Assembly: GCA_016215465.1 (NCBI GenBank)
Contig: JACRJT010000037.1
Location: 1-64,000, forward strand
DNA from: Nitrososphaerota archaeon
GTDB lineage: Archaea; Thermoproteota; Nitrososphaeria; Nitrososphaerales; Nitrosopumilaceae
Reading direction: 5' to 3'
DNA: 64,000 nucleotides
Position 1 is the first letter of the stretch. Every line of letters begins with the position of its first letter. Positions 56,634 to 64,000 of the stretch are shown piece after piece. The notes below the pieces were generated by a model. It saw nothing but the letters and a program-made list of their open reading frames with translations, did no database searches and had not been told where the DNA came from. Both the position numbers and the translations under genes were made by a program.

Positions 56634-57908
56634 ATGGGCAAAATTACGATTGAAAAGCAGGATTCCGTCAAACTTTACAAAATAAAAAAAACACTTGATG
56701 AGCTTTCACGCATATCTGGTAGGGGAACTGAATTGATTTCAGTGTACGTTCCAAAGGGAAAACAGCTTCATCTAGTCATAAACACACTAAGAGAAGAGCA
56801 AGGGACTGCAGACAACATAAAGTCAGATCTCACAAGAAGTCATGTGGTTGACTCGCTATCGAGAGTCCAGCAGAGACTAAAGCTGTACAAAAACACTCCT
56901 GATCATGGTCTTGTGATATTTTGCGGTGCTGTGCCTCCAGAAGGCGGCGGGCCAATTGGTAGCGAAGTTATCAAGGTCTGGGAGATAGAACCGCCAAAGG
57001 ATCTTACCACCTTTCTATACCGTTGTGATGATCATTTTCATGTAGATATTCTAAAGGACATGTTAAAGGATGACAATCTAATTGGATTTTTGGCAATTGA
57101 CACAAAGGATGCTGGATGGGGTCTTCTTTATGGAAATAAAATCGAGGTGCTGAGAGAAACAAGCTCCGGCGTTGCAGGAAAACACCGACAGGGAGGCCAG
57201 TCCGCAAGAAGATTTGAAAGGTTACGAGAAATGGAACTTACGTATTACTACAATAGAATTGCAGAAGTAACAAAGGAATTTTTTATCGACATTTACCCAA
57301 TAAAGGGATTGGTTGTATCCGGACCCGGTCCAACAAAAGAAGACTTTCTAAAATCAAATTATCTTGAATATCGACTGCAGAACATGGTGATTGCTGTTTT
57401 GGACACATCGTATTCTGGCTCAGAGGGAATTCGCGAGGCGTTTGTAAAGGCAAGCGATGTCTTGTCTGACTTTAGACTGTCTGAAGAAAAAATACTAGTT
57501 GAAAAACTATTCCGCGAAGTCAATTCTCATTCCGGTAAAGGTATGTACGGACTCAAAGATGTAATACATTATTTGAAAAATAATGTTGTTGAGACTTTAC
57601 TAATCACGGATGACACAAACCTGTACAGACTAGAAATAAAGTGCAATAGATGTCAAAACATACAGGAAGAAATCGTCGATAGATTAAAGCTGATTCCACG
57701 AAAAACCGAACTTCTAAACAAGCCTTGCCCGAGCTGTAAAAGCACAGACCAAGAGGCAATATCACAAGATTTAGTCGATTATCTATCCCTTCTTGCAGCT
57801 CAGGTTGGAACAAAAGTCGAGGTGATTTCAGGCGTCACAGAATATGGTGCAATGTTATCAAGCCTTGGCAAAGTTGGTGCAATACTCCGATACAACCCAA
57901 ATCAGTAA
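56634..57908 (+). CDS. Peptide chain release factor aRF1
   Basis: aRF1 reads all three stop codons and releases the peptide at the ribosome. The stop-codon motif is present in GTADNIKSDLTRSHV (NIKS), the peptidyl-transferase motif in GKHRQGGQSARRFERLRE (GGQ), and the zinc-like pair in KCNRCQNIQEE and CPSCKSTDQE. Length (424 aa) matches archaeal and eukaryotic eRF1-type factors. A TATA-like CTTAATACTG about 25 nt before the ATG fits leaderless initiation. Confidence 0.96.
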   Translation: MGKITIEKQDSVKLYKIKKTLDELSRISGRGTELISVYVPKGKQLHLVINTLREEQGTADNIKSDLTRSHVVDSLSRVQQRLKLYKNTPDHGLVIFCGAVPPEGGGPIGSEVIKVWEIEPPKDLTTFLYRCDDHFHVDILKDMLKDDNLIGFLAIDTKDAGWGLLYGNKIEVLRETSSGVAGKHRQGGQSARRFERLREMELTYYYNRIAEVTKEFFIDIYPIKGLVVSGPGPTKEDFLKSNYLEYRLQNMVIAVLDTSYSGSEGIREAFVKASDVLSDFRLSEEKILVEKLFREVNSHSGKGMYGLKDVIHYLKNNVVETLLITDDTNLYRLEIKCNRCQNIQEEIVDRLKLIPRKTELLNKPCPSCKSTDQEAISQDLVDYLSLLAAQVGTKVEVISGVTEYGAMLSSLGKVGAILRYNPNQ

Positions 57909-57910
57909 AC

Positions 57911-58381
57911 CTATCTTATCGCCGCACTGTCTTGCGTAGCTGTCATCACATTACCGTCCTGCGCATTGATTATTCTGTTTTTGATGCTTGCACCCTCAAT
58001 TTTTTTAATCAAAAAGGTCAGTGAAAATGGTTTTTGAATTATCTGAATCGTTTCGTCTTTTAGGTCTTGGAGTTTTTGCATTATTCCCTGCCCGTATGCT
58101 GAAAGAAAGATCAGCCTTTGGTTTGGCCTATATTCTAGGATTTCTCTTGCAGTGTCGGCACCTGTTTTTCTTGGCATGTCGTGGTCTAATAGAACCAAGT
58201 CAAATGGGGGTGCTCTGCTTTTCCTAAACAGCTCGTCGTATTTTGCCTCATTTAGGTAATAATCAATGCACTCCACTCCATCTTTTGCCATCGTAACTTT
58301 GTGATTTCTTTTCTCAAGTGCAATTTTGTATTGCTTTGCAGTAAACTCGTTATCCTCTGCAATCAATATGTCAAGTGGCAT
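57911..58381 (-). CDS. Receiver-only response regulator
   Basis: A CheY-like receiver of 156 aa from the ATG at 58379-58381: acidic pocket in DILIAEDNEFTAKQYKIALE, phospho-acceptor Asp in FDLVLLDHDMPRKTGADTAR, and the conserved lysine in QIIQKPFSLTFLIKK. A 20-residue insert (NEAKYDELFRKSRAPPFDLV) sits before the acceptor strand. The last 25 residues (IINAQDGNVMTATQDSAAIR) are a polar tail. There is no output domain and no kinase next to it. Confidence 0.88.
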   Translation of the reverse strand: MPLDILIAEDNEFTAKQYKIALEKRNHKVTMAKDGVECIDYYLNEAKYDELFRKSRAPPFDLVLLDHDMPRKTGADTAREILEYRPNQRLIFLSAYGQGIMQKLQDLKDETIQIIQKPFSLTFLIKKIEGASIKNRIINAQDGNVMTATQDSAAIR

Positions 58382-58468
58382 AAAAGTCTCTAACGGAAAT
58401 ACGTGTTTTAAGACTAGTTTTTTTGTTTCAAACAAACATTATCAAAATATGCCAACATGAAATCAAAA

Positions 58469-58873
58469 TTATTCGTGCTCACGAATTTGCTTTGCCAGTG
58501 TTTTGAGTTCGTCATCTGACAGAATTGTTCTCTTTGTCCATATGGCGCCGGCGTCATTGTACCTTGGGATGATATGAATGTGGACGTGAGGTATGATCTG
58601 CTTTGCAGCCCTGCCATTATTCTGAGCAAGACTGAATGCATCTGCCTTTGTTGCAGCAAGTATTTTGCTTGCAATGTGAGGTATTTTGGAAAAAAGATTC
58701 CCGACATCTATTGATTCCATGTCTGTGATTTTTTCATAGTGTTTTTTTGGCACGACTAGGGAATGACCTTTATCGATTGGGTACTTGTCTAAAAACGCCA
58801 CATGATCCGTATCCTCATAGATAAAGTGCCCGTCCCGCTTTCCAGATACAATGTCACAAAATATGCAGTGCAT
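58469..58873 (-). CDS. HIT family nucleotide hydrolase
   Basis: The 134-aa protein has the HIT signature IPHVHIHIIPRYND with the catalytic histidines, and an N-terminal CIFCDIVSGKRDGHFIYEDT with CxxC and His that may bind zinc. The central VAFLDKYPIDKGHSLVVPKK is the substrate-side beta-strand set. It would cleave AMP-linked substrates such as ADP-ribose-like or aminoacyl adenylates. ATG at 58871-58873 is used; 58894 is open in frame. Confidence 0.92.
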   Translation of the reverse strand: MHCIFCDIVSGKRDGHFIYEDTDHVAFLDKYPIDKGHSLVVPKKHYEKITDMESIDVGNLFSKIPHIASKILAATKADAFSLAQNNGRAAKQIIPHVHIHIIPRYNDAGAIWTKRTILSDDELKTLAKQIREHE

Positions 58874-59019
58874 GATTACAACCGTGTCAAACAATTTAAT
58901 ATATTATCGATCATTTAAAATTTCGAAAAATTACACAATCCAAAATTCCTGCCATTTATGCAAGGTTAGGATTAGTATCGATTAGTTAATTAGTCCTATT
59001 TTTTGAGTGTGGGTGTTTC

Positions 59020-59628
59020 ATGGGCAAAAAAGAAAGAGAGAATAAAGAAGAGCGTCGTGAAAGCTTTGTAGACAGACAATCAAGACAAAAACGAAAAAAC
59101 ATGCTAATTGGAATAGCTGTCTTGGCAGGAATTGTAGCAATTATCGCATTTGCAAGTTTTCACTTCATAACAAAAACACAATCAAGCCCGCTTAATGCCC
59201 CAGAAGGAGCCGGAAAGCTTGGGGATGAACACGAACATGCCTCATTACTGGTAAGAATCTTTGGCGATAAATTCGACTTCTCGCCGCAGTTATACCAAGT
59301 AAAAAGCCCGTACATCCACTTTGAAGGCGAGGACGGCAATACAATCCACAGACATGCGTCAAATATCAAACTAGGCTATCTGTTTGACACGATAAAAGTC
59401 GATCTGACTGATGAGTGCTTTGCATTCCCAGACAAAAAGCCAGAACACACCTTCTGCGCAAATGAGGATTACACACTCAAATTCTTCGTCAACCATCAAA
59501 AAGTAAACAGCATCAGAGACTATGTCATAAATGAGGATGACAGAATACTGATTTCATACGGTAACGAAAATCAAACCGCAATAGATGCACAACTACTGGA
59601 ACTTGATGGCCAACTAATCAAAAAATAG
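59020..59628 (+). CDS. Membrane-anchored His-rich protein, 202 aa
   Basis: A charged cytoplasmic start (KKERENKEERRESFVDRQSR) precedes one membrane helix (MLIGIAVLAGIVAIIAFASF). The outer part includes GDEHEHASLLVRIFGDKFDF, then IHFEGEDGNTIHRHASNIKL and ECFAFPDKKPEHTFCANEDY. The H-E-H, H-R-H and Cys pattern could bind copper or another metal outside the cell. No family is recognised. GGTTAGGATTAG (58964-58975), also found before FTR1, lies upstream. Confidence 0.75.
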   Translation: MGKKERENKEERRESFVDRQSRQKRKNMLIGIAVLAGIVAIIAFASFHFITKTQSSPLNAPEGAGKLGDEHEHASLLVRIFGDKFDFSPQLYQVKSPYIHFEGEDGNTIHRHASNIKLGYLFDTIKVDLTDECFAFPDKKPEHTFCANEDYTLKFFVNHQKVNSIRDYVINEDDRILISYGNENQTAIDAQLLELDGQLIKK

Positions 59629-59688
59629 TTTCGCAGTTTGAAAATTGAAAATATTCTAATATAGCAAAACCAATCAGGTCATCATATC

Positions 59689-61377
59689 ATGAATAACACT
59701 GATATTTCAAGTAGAAACGTAGTCGAAGGCACATCAAGATCACCCCATAGGGCAATGTACAAGGCAATGGGGCTAACAGATAATGATCTTAGTCGCAAAT
59801 TCATCGGAGTGTCCCATACTGGAAACGAGGCCACGCCATGTAATATCCACCTTGGAAGACTGGCACAAAAAGCAAAGGAAGGAGTTTATGATGCAGGTGC
59901 CACCCCAAGAGAATTTAGTACCATTGCAGTAAGCGATGGAATTGCAATGGGACATGAAGGAATGAAATCATCCCTCGTCAGCAGAGAAGTCATCGCAGAC
60001 TCGATTGAGTTAATGGTTCGGGCTCATCAGTATGATGGTCTTGTAGGAATTGCAGGATGCGACAAAAGCTTACCTGGTACAATGATGGCAATGGCAAGAC
60101 TAAACCTTCCATCCGTTTTCGTTTATGGCGGAACAATAATGCCTGGATACTATAACGGTAAACCGCTAACTGTTCAAGACGTATATGAGGCGGTGGGAGC
60201 ATTTGATGCCGGCCAATTATCACTTGAGGCGTTAAAGAACATTGAAAACTATGCATGCCCAACTGCAGGTTCCTGTGGAGGAATGTTTACTGCAAATACA
60301 ATGGCATCGATTTCTGAAGCACTGGGCATCTCATTGCCCGGCAGCGCTAGCCCGCCAGCAGAAGACGAAAGAAGAGAAAAAATGGTATATGACACAGGAG
60401 TCGCAACTGCAAAACTTTTAGAGCTAAACATCAAACCAAGAGACATTTTGACATTCGAGGCATTTGAAAATGCCATAACTATGCTAAATGCAATAGGTGG
60501 TTCTACAAACGCAATATTGCACCTTTTGGCAATTTCAAACGAAGCAAGAGTGAAGCTCACATATGATGATTTTGAACGAGTTAGAAAAAAGGTTCCACAT
60601 ATTGCAGACCTCAAGCCTGGCGGAATGTACGTCATGAATGATCTAGACAAAGTAGGCGGGGTTCCCTTAATGCTCAAAAAACTACTAGATAGAAAATTGC
60701 TTCATGAAGACGTCATGACAGTCACCGGAAAAACAATGAAGCAAAACCTTGATGCAATAACAATTCCGCCACCTGTAAATGCAGATGTTGTTAGGCCAAT
60801 TGGCACTCCTCTCCATAAAGTTGGAACAGCAGTAATACTCAAAGGCTCACTTGCTCCCGACGGCGCGGTTGTAAAAATTGCAGGAGTCAAGATCGACAAA
60901 TTTACTGGAAAAGCCAAGGTCTTCGATAGAGAAGAAGATGCGTTTGACGCAGTATCAAAAAACGAAATCAAAGAAGGTGACGTGGTTGTAATTAGATACG
61001 AAGGTCCAAAGGGTGGCCCTGGAATGCGAGAGATGCTTGCAGTAACTGCCGCGATAGTTGGACAGGGATTGGGCGAAAAAGTTGCACTAGTTACCGACGG
61101 CAGATTTTCGGGTGCAACGCGCGGCTTTATGATTGGACACGTTGCACCAGAGGCATATGTTGGCGGAAATATTGCGCTTGTCAAAAACGGAGACAGAATC
61201 ATAATTGACACTGAGACAAACATAATTGATCTTGACGTTCCAAAAGAAGAACTAGACCAAAGAAGAAAAGAGTGGAAACCAAGAAAGCCAAACTATGAAA
61301 CCGGCGCGCTTGCAAAATATGCATCACTCGTAGGATCTGCAGCACAAGGCGCAATTACCAGCCCTGTTTGGCAATAA
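59689..61377 (+). CDS. ilvD: Dihydroxy-acid dehydratase
   Basis: IlvD dehydrates dihydroxy acids in valine and isoleucine synthesis using an iron-sulfur cluster. Cluster and active-site motifs are present: [40 protein letters not shown], and [20 protein letters not shown] with [20 protein letters not shown]. At 562 aa it is a complete IlvD/Edd protein. The TATA-like region AATATTCTAATATAG precedes the ATG. ilvA (16713) supplies oxobutanoate for the same pathway. Confidence 0.96.
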   Translation: MNNTDISSRNVVEGTSRSPHRAMYKAMGLTDNDLSRKFIGVSHTGNEATPCNIHLGRLAQKAKEGVYDAGATPREFSTIAVSDGIAMGHEGMKSSLVSREVIADSIELMVRAHQYDGLVGIAGCDKSLPGTMMAMARLNLPSVFVYGGTIMPGYYNGKPLTVQDVYEAVGAFDAGQLSLEALKNIENYACPTAGSCGGMFTANTMASISEALGISLPGSASPPAEDERREKMVYDTGVATAKLLELNIKPRDILTFEAFENAITMLNAIGGSTNAILHLLAISNEARVKLTYDDFERVRKKVPHIADLKPGGMYVMNDLDKVGGVPLMLKKLLDRKLLHEDVMTVTGKTMKQNLDAITIPPPVNADVVRPIGTPLHKVGTAVILKGSLAPDGAVVKIAGVKIDKFTGKAKVFDREEDAFDAVSKNEIKEGDVVVIRYEGPKGGPGMREMLAVTAAIVGQGLGEKVALVTDGRFSGATRGFMIGHVAPEAYVGGNIALVKNGDRIIIDTETNIIDLDVPKEELDQRRKEWKPRKPNYETGALAKYASLVGSAAQGAITSPVWQ

Positions 61378-61388
61378 TTAGAAAAACA

Positions 61389-61589
61389 CTAGTTGTGTAA
61401 GCTGCACACGAGAACAATTTTGTCCTCAAGTCTTTTTGCTGTAAGGCCTAGTCCTTCACCCAGTTCTTTTTTGCAAACATGACATGTTGCCTCACTTACC
61501 GTACTATGCAAGTGGATTTCTGGTTTTGTAAAGTGTAGATCATAGTATAGAGTATGAGTTTTCGGCTTTGTTGCAAGGATCTGACTCAT
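61389..61589 (-). CDS. Small zinc-binding protein, 66 aa
   Basis: Cysteine and histidine pairs ATCHVCKKELGEG near residue 35 and VLVCSLHN at the end resemble a compact zinc module. The TATA-like CTTTATATG lies about 27 nt before the ATG at 61587-61589, with a tandem TACGGTA pair just upstream of it. Its stop lies 11 nt from that of ilvD. No family is recognised. Confidence 0.6.
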   Translation of the reverse strand: MSQILATKPKTHTLYYDLHFTKPEIHLHSTVSEATCHVCKKELGEGLGLTAKRLEDKIVLVCSLHN

Positions 61590-61620
61590 GGGTATAATAC
61601 GTCAAGATCGCATATAAAGG

Positions 61621-61637
61621 TACCGTACCATACCGTA
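61621..61637. promoter_or_regulatory. Tandem 7-bp repeats before the small zinc protein
   Basis: TACCGTA at 61621-61627 recurs at 61631-61637, exactly 10 bp later, just upstream of the minus-strand TATA-like box. Repeats on one face of the helix suggest a protein binding site. Confidence 0.35.
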
Positions 61638-61761
61638 ATTCCTACGACCTTGTACCCAAATTAGGCTCAAAACAAAGCGATTTTTTGAAAAAATATCATT
61701 TTAATTTCAACCAAATGCTAAAACTTGTTTAAAAGTTATAAATATGCCACGGCCGCTTTGA

Positions 61762-63120
61762 TTGACATGGGTGGCCTTCTTTGGAAATTCCGGTCCTACA
61801 GTAATACATCTAGATCTATCTGGCTCACAGTTTGAAATCTATTCTAAAATAGAAAAAAATTATTCACACACGTTTCTGTTTGAATCACTAACCGGTCCTG
61901 AGGAGCTTGCAGAAACATCGCTAATTGGATTTGATCCAGACGTCATTTTGCAAGGATATGAAGACAGAATCGTTTTACAGTACCGTGATGGTTCAACTAA
62001 GACTATCGCTACGACTGATCCAATAGCGGAGATAAAAAATTTGATTGGCCATACAAATGACACCTCATTTAGATATCTTGGGGGGGCAGTCGGCATAATT
62101 AATTATGATGCAATAAAATTATACGAAAAAATTCCAATTAGAAACAATCAAACCCCTCTGATGGAGTTTGGAATTTATCAGGACGGCATTTTGTATGACA
62201 ACAAGACAAAAAAATTACTCTACTTTTATTATAATAAAAATCGAATTAATGACATAAAACTATCTGAGCCAAATTTTGGCAAATTGGAAATTTCAGATAT
62301 TTCTGTAAACATGGATGAAAAAAAATTCTCAGAAATTGTCAGCAAGGCAAAAAAATACATTCATGACGGAGACATTTTTCAGGTAGTGCTCTCAAGAAGA
62401 TTCAATTTTGGCATCAAAGGAAGCCATCTGAGAATTTACAAGGAATTGCGTTCGCTAAACCCGTCTCCATACCTATATCACATGAAGTTTGGGCAAAAAA
62501 CATTCATTGGTTCTAGTCCCGAAATGCTAGTCCGAGTCACAGGAAATGAGGTAGAAACATTCCCAATTGCAGGTACAAGAAAAATTACCGAAGATGAGGG
62601 AAAAAATGAGATGCTAAGGCAGGAACTCTTAAACGATGAAAAAGAGCTTGCTGAGCACACAATGCTCGTGGATCTTGGAAGAAACGATATAGGCAGGGTT
62701 TGCAAATATGGGAGCGTACGCGTAACGGAGTTGATGCAGGTAAAGCGATTCTCGCATGTCCAGCACATAGTATCACATGTTGTGGGCACGCTTGATTCAA
62801 AACATGACATGTTTACAGCATTTGAGGCAGTTTTTCCAGCTGGAACCGTAACTGGTGCACCAAAGGTCAGGGCGATGGAGATAATCAATGAGTTGGAGGC
62901 AGATGTCCGAGGCCAGTATGCTGGGGCAGTAGGCTATTTTTCAAACAACGGCTGCTGCGATTTTGCAATAGCCATACGTAGTATATTCATTGATGGAGAA
63001 TCAGGTTTTGCCCAAAGTGGCGCAGGGATTGTGGCTGACTCTATACCAGAAAACGAATTCAAGGAAACGGAGCACAAGGTTGGGGCAATGCTTGTTGCAT
63101 TAAAGGAGGCGACAAAATGA
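61762..63120 (+). CDS. trpE: Anthranilate synthase component I
   Basis: TrpE turns chorismate and ammonia into anthranilate. The chorismate-binding core holds SLNPSPYLYHMKFGQKTFIG, PIAGTRKITEDEGKNEMLRQ, LVDLGRNDIGRVCKYGSVRV and FPAGTVTGAPKVRAMEIINE. The N-terminal EFSTPVxL-like part (HLDLSGSQFEIYSKIEKNYS) belongs to the regulatory domain. The start is TTG at 61762 with a TATA-like TTATAAATA about 25 nt upstream (leaderless). It overlaps trpG by 4 nt. Confidence 0.95.
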   Translation: MTWVAFFGNSGPTVIHLDLSGSQFEIYSKIEKNYSHTFLFESLTGPEELAETSLIGFDPDVILQGYEDRIVLQYRDGSTKTIATTDPIAEIKNLIGHTNDTSFRYLGGAVGIINYDAIKLYEKIPIRNNQTPLMEFGIYQDGILYDNKTKKLLYFYYNKNRINDIKLSEPNFGKLEISDISVNMDEKKFSEIVSKAKKYIHDGDIFQVVLSRRFNFGIKGSHLRIYKELRSLNPSPYLYHMKFGQKTFIGSSPEMLVRVTGNEVETFPIAGTRKITEDEGKNEMLRQELLNDEKELAEHTMLVDLGRNDIGRVCKYGSVRVTELMQVKRFSHVQHIVSHVVGTLDSKHDMFTAFEAVFPAGTVTGAPKVRAMEIINELEADVRGQYAGAVGYFSNNGCCDFAIAIRSIFIDGESGFAQSGAGIVADSIPENEFKETEHKVGAMLVALKEATK

Positions 63121-63704
63121 AATTTCTAATTCTCGATAACTATGATTCGTTTGTATACAATATTGCTCAGGTTTTAGGCGAGCTTGGAGTAGAATCCGAC
63201 GTAATTAGAAATGACAAAATAACAATAGATCAAATACAAAAAAACCATTACGATGCAATAGTCATATCCCCAGGACCTGGCACCCCCGAAGACAAAAAGT
63301 ATTTTGGAGTTTGCTCAGATGTAATTAGAAAACTTGGACCTACAACACCAATTCTTGGAGTGTGTCTTGGGCACCAGGGAATAATCCACGAGTTTGGTGG
63401 CAAGGTAGTCAATGCCGGAAACGTAAGGCATGGAAAAACAAGCCAGATTAAACATACCGATGAGTCAATTTTTCATGGAGTAAACAATCCATTTAGAGCA
63501 ACAAGATATCATTCACTTGTAGGGGACAAGACAATCATTCCAGATGTTCTCAAAATAACTGCGGTGGCAGAGGACGACGGCGAAGTGATGGGCGTAAGCC
63601 ACAAAGAATACCTAATTGAGGGAGTGCAGTTTCATCCAGAGTCCATTTTAACCACCGAGGGGAAAAAAATATTTCAAAACTTCATCAACATGATAAAGAA
63701 ATGA
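63117..63704 (+). CDS. trpG: Anthranilate synthase component II (glutamine amidotransferase)
   Basis: TrpG supplies ammonia from glutamine to TrpE. The class I amidotransferase triad is visible: nucleophile Cys in PILGVCLGHQGIIHEFGG, and His-x-Glu in GVQFHPESILTTEGKKIF. The oxyanion part is VISPGPGTPEDKK. At 195 aa it is complete. ATG overlaps the trpE stop, and its own stop overlaps trpD. Confidence 0.95.
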   Translation: MKFLILDNYDSFVYNIAQVLGELGVESDVIRNDKITIDQIQKNHYDAIVISPGPGTPEDKKYFGVCSDVIRKLGPTTPILGVCLGHQGIIHEFGGKVVNAGNVRHGKTSQIKHTDESIFHGVNNPFRATRYHSLVGDKTIIPDVLKITAVAEDDGEVMGVSHKEYLIEGVQFHPESILTTEGKKIFQNFINMIKK

Positions 63705-64000
63705 TCACAAAATACATAGAAATTCTCCAGAGAGGTCAAGACTTGACCTTAGATGAAATGTCAATTGTAATGGGCGATCTGCTAAGTGATAAGATTTCAG
63801 ATTCTGAAAAGGCGGAATTTCTGAAAAACCTGTCAAAAAAAGGAGAAACTGACGAGGAGCTTTACTCCATGCTAAATGAGATAGACAGGCATGGAATTCA
63901 CATCAACCCTGCGTGTAAAGGCACGATAATTGACGTCTGTGGAACAGGCGGCGATAAATTGCAAACTTTTAACATTTCAACTACTGCAGCGTTTGTTATT
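63701..64000 (+). CDS. trpD: Anthranilate phosphoribosyltransferase, N-terminal part (cut by window end)
   Basis: The frame opens at ATG 63701 (overlapping the trpG stop) and runs off the window after 100 codons. The helical N-terminal domain (YIEILQRGQDLTLDEMSIVM) and the start of the PRPP-binding loop (GTIIDVCGTGGDKLQTFNIS) are clear. TrpD links anthranilate to PRPP, the step after TrpEG, in a trpEGD operon. Confidence 0.93.
   Translation, partial: MITKYIEILQRGQDLTLDEMSIVMGDLLSDKISDSEKAEFLKNLSKKGETDEELYSMLNEIDRHGIHINPACKGTIIDVCGTGGDKLQTFNISTTAAFVI

Overview
The window looks like a chromosome segment of an ammonia-oxidising archaeon of the Thaumarchaeota (Nitrososphaerota), most like the Nitrosopumilus/Nitrosarchaeum/Nitrosotenuis group. 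The signs are archaeal release factor aRF1, PurP-type purine synthesis, an archaeal-type AspRS in one operon with GatCAB, an archaeal type IV prepilin peptidase, TrmB, DUF4443 and ArsR-like regulators, CbtAB cobalt uptake, a PEFG-CTERM-like surface protein, AT-rich DNA, and many genes with a TATA-like box about 25-30 nt before the start codon (leaderless promoters), often with TTG or GTG starts. The lineage is an inference from gene content; no 16S gene is present.

Layout. 1-1060: the cut-off C-terminus of a transposase, then about 900 bp with almost no genes. 1061-6150: a minus-strand run of DedA, a zinc ribbon, a membrane protein, a histidine kinase, prepilin peptidase, a TrmB regulator and purK. 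6478-15850: a signalling block lying between purK and purE, with four histidine kinases (CBS, PAS, PAS and a DUF3068-type sensor), three stand-alone CheY-like receivers and a methionine-rich membrane-anchored protein. 16138-22717: purE, threonine dehydratase, a compact hairpin RNA candidate, a class III nucleotide cyclase, two Lrp/AsnC-like RAM-domain proteins and several very small zinc-ribbon genes. 22767-27413: a complete 4,647-bp transposon with perfect 24-bp terminal inverted repeats and a 6-bp target duplication, carrying a SWIM/zinc-finger/DDE transposase (IS6-like) and about nine small passenger genes. 27518-31352: tRNA-Phe, cobalamin adenosyltransferase, an HD hydrolase and archaeal ornithine cyclodeaminase. 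31349-38013: an aspS-gatC-gatA-gatB-orf-acyl-CoA synthetase operon. 38095-45033: NDH-2, small proteins, a PilJ-like sensor kinase, and a methyltransferase / chorismate-lyase-like / membrane-protein group that could act in quinone synthesis. 45168-50733: a SIMPL protein with a divergent membrane-bound HTH regulator, purP, a surface protein and a HyuA-family protein. 50714-56142: a metal and redox block with an FTR1 iron permease, tandem HTH regulators, CbtA/CbtB, a DUF4443 regulator and a membrane thioredoxin. 56634-64000: aRF1, a receiver, a HIT hydrolase, ilvD, and trpE-trpG-trpD running off the window.

How it fits together. purK, purE and purP cover three steps of purine synthesis; ilvA and ilvD belong to branched-chain amino acid synthesis; trpEGD starts tryptophan synthesis. 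Metal handling recurs: FTR1 (iron), CbtAB (cobalt) and cobalamin adenosyltransferase, plus a methionine-rich protein that shares its C-terminal helical domain with FTR1. All six histidine kinases lack output domains and all four receivers are receiver-only, so signals probably flow through a shared pool of diffusible receivers. The strongest novel items are the transposon with its passenger genes, the DUF3068-kinase fusion and the Met-rich/FTR1 shared domain.
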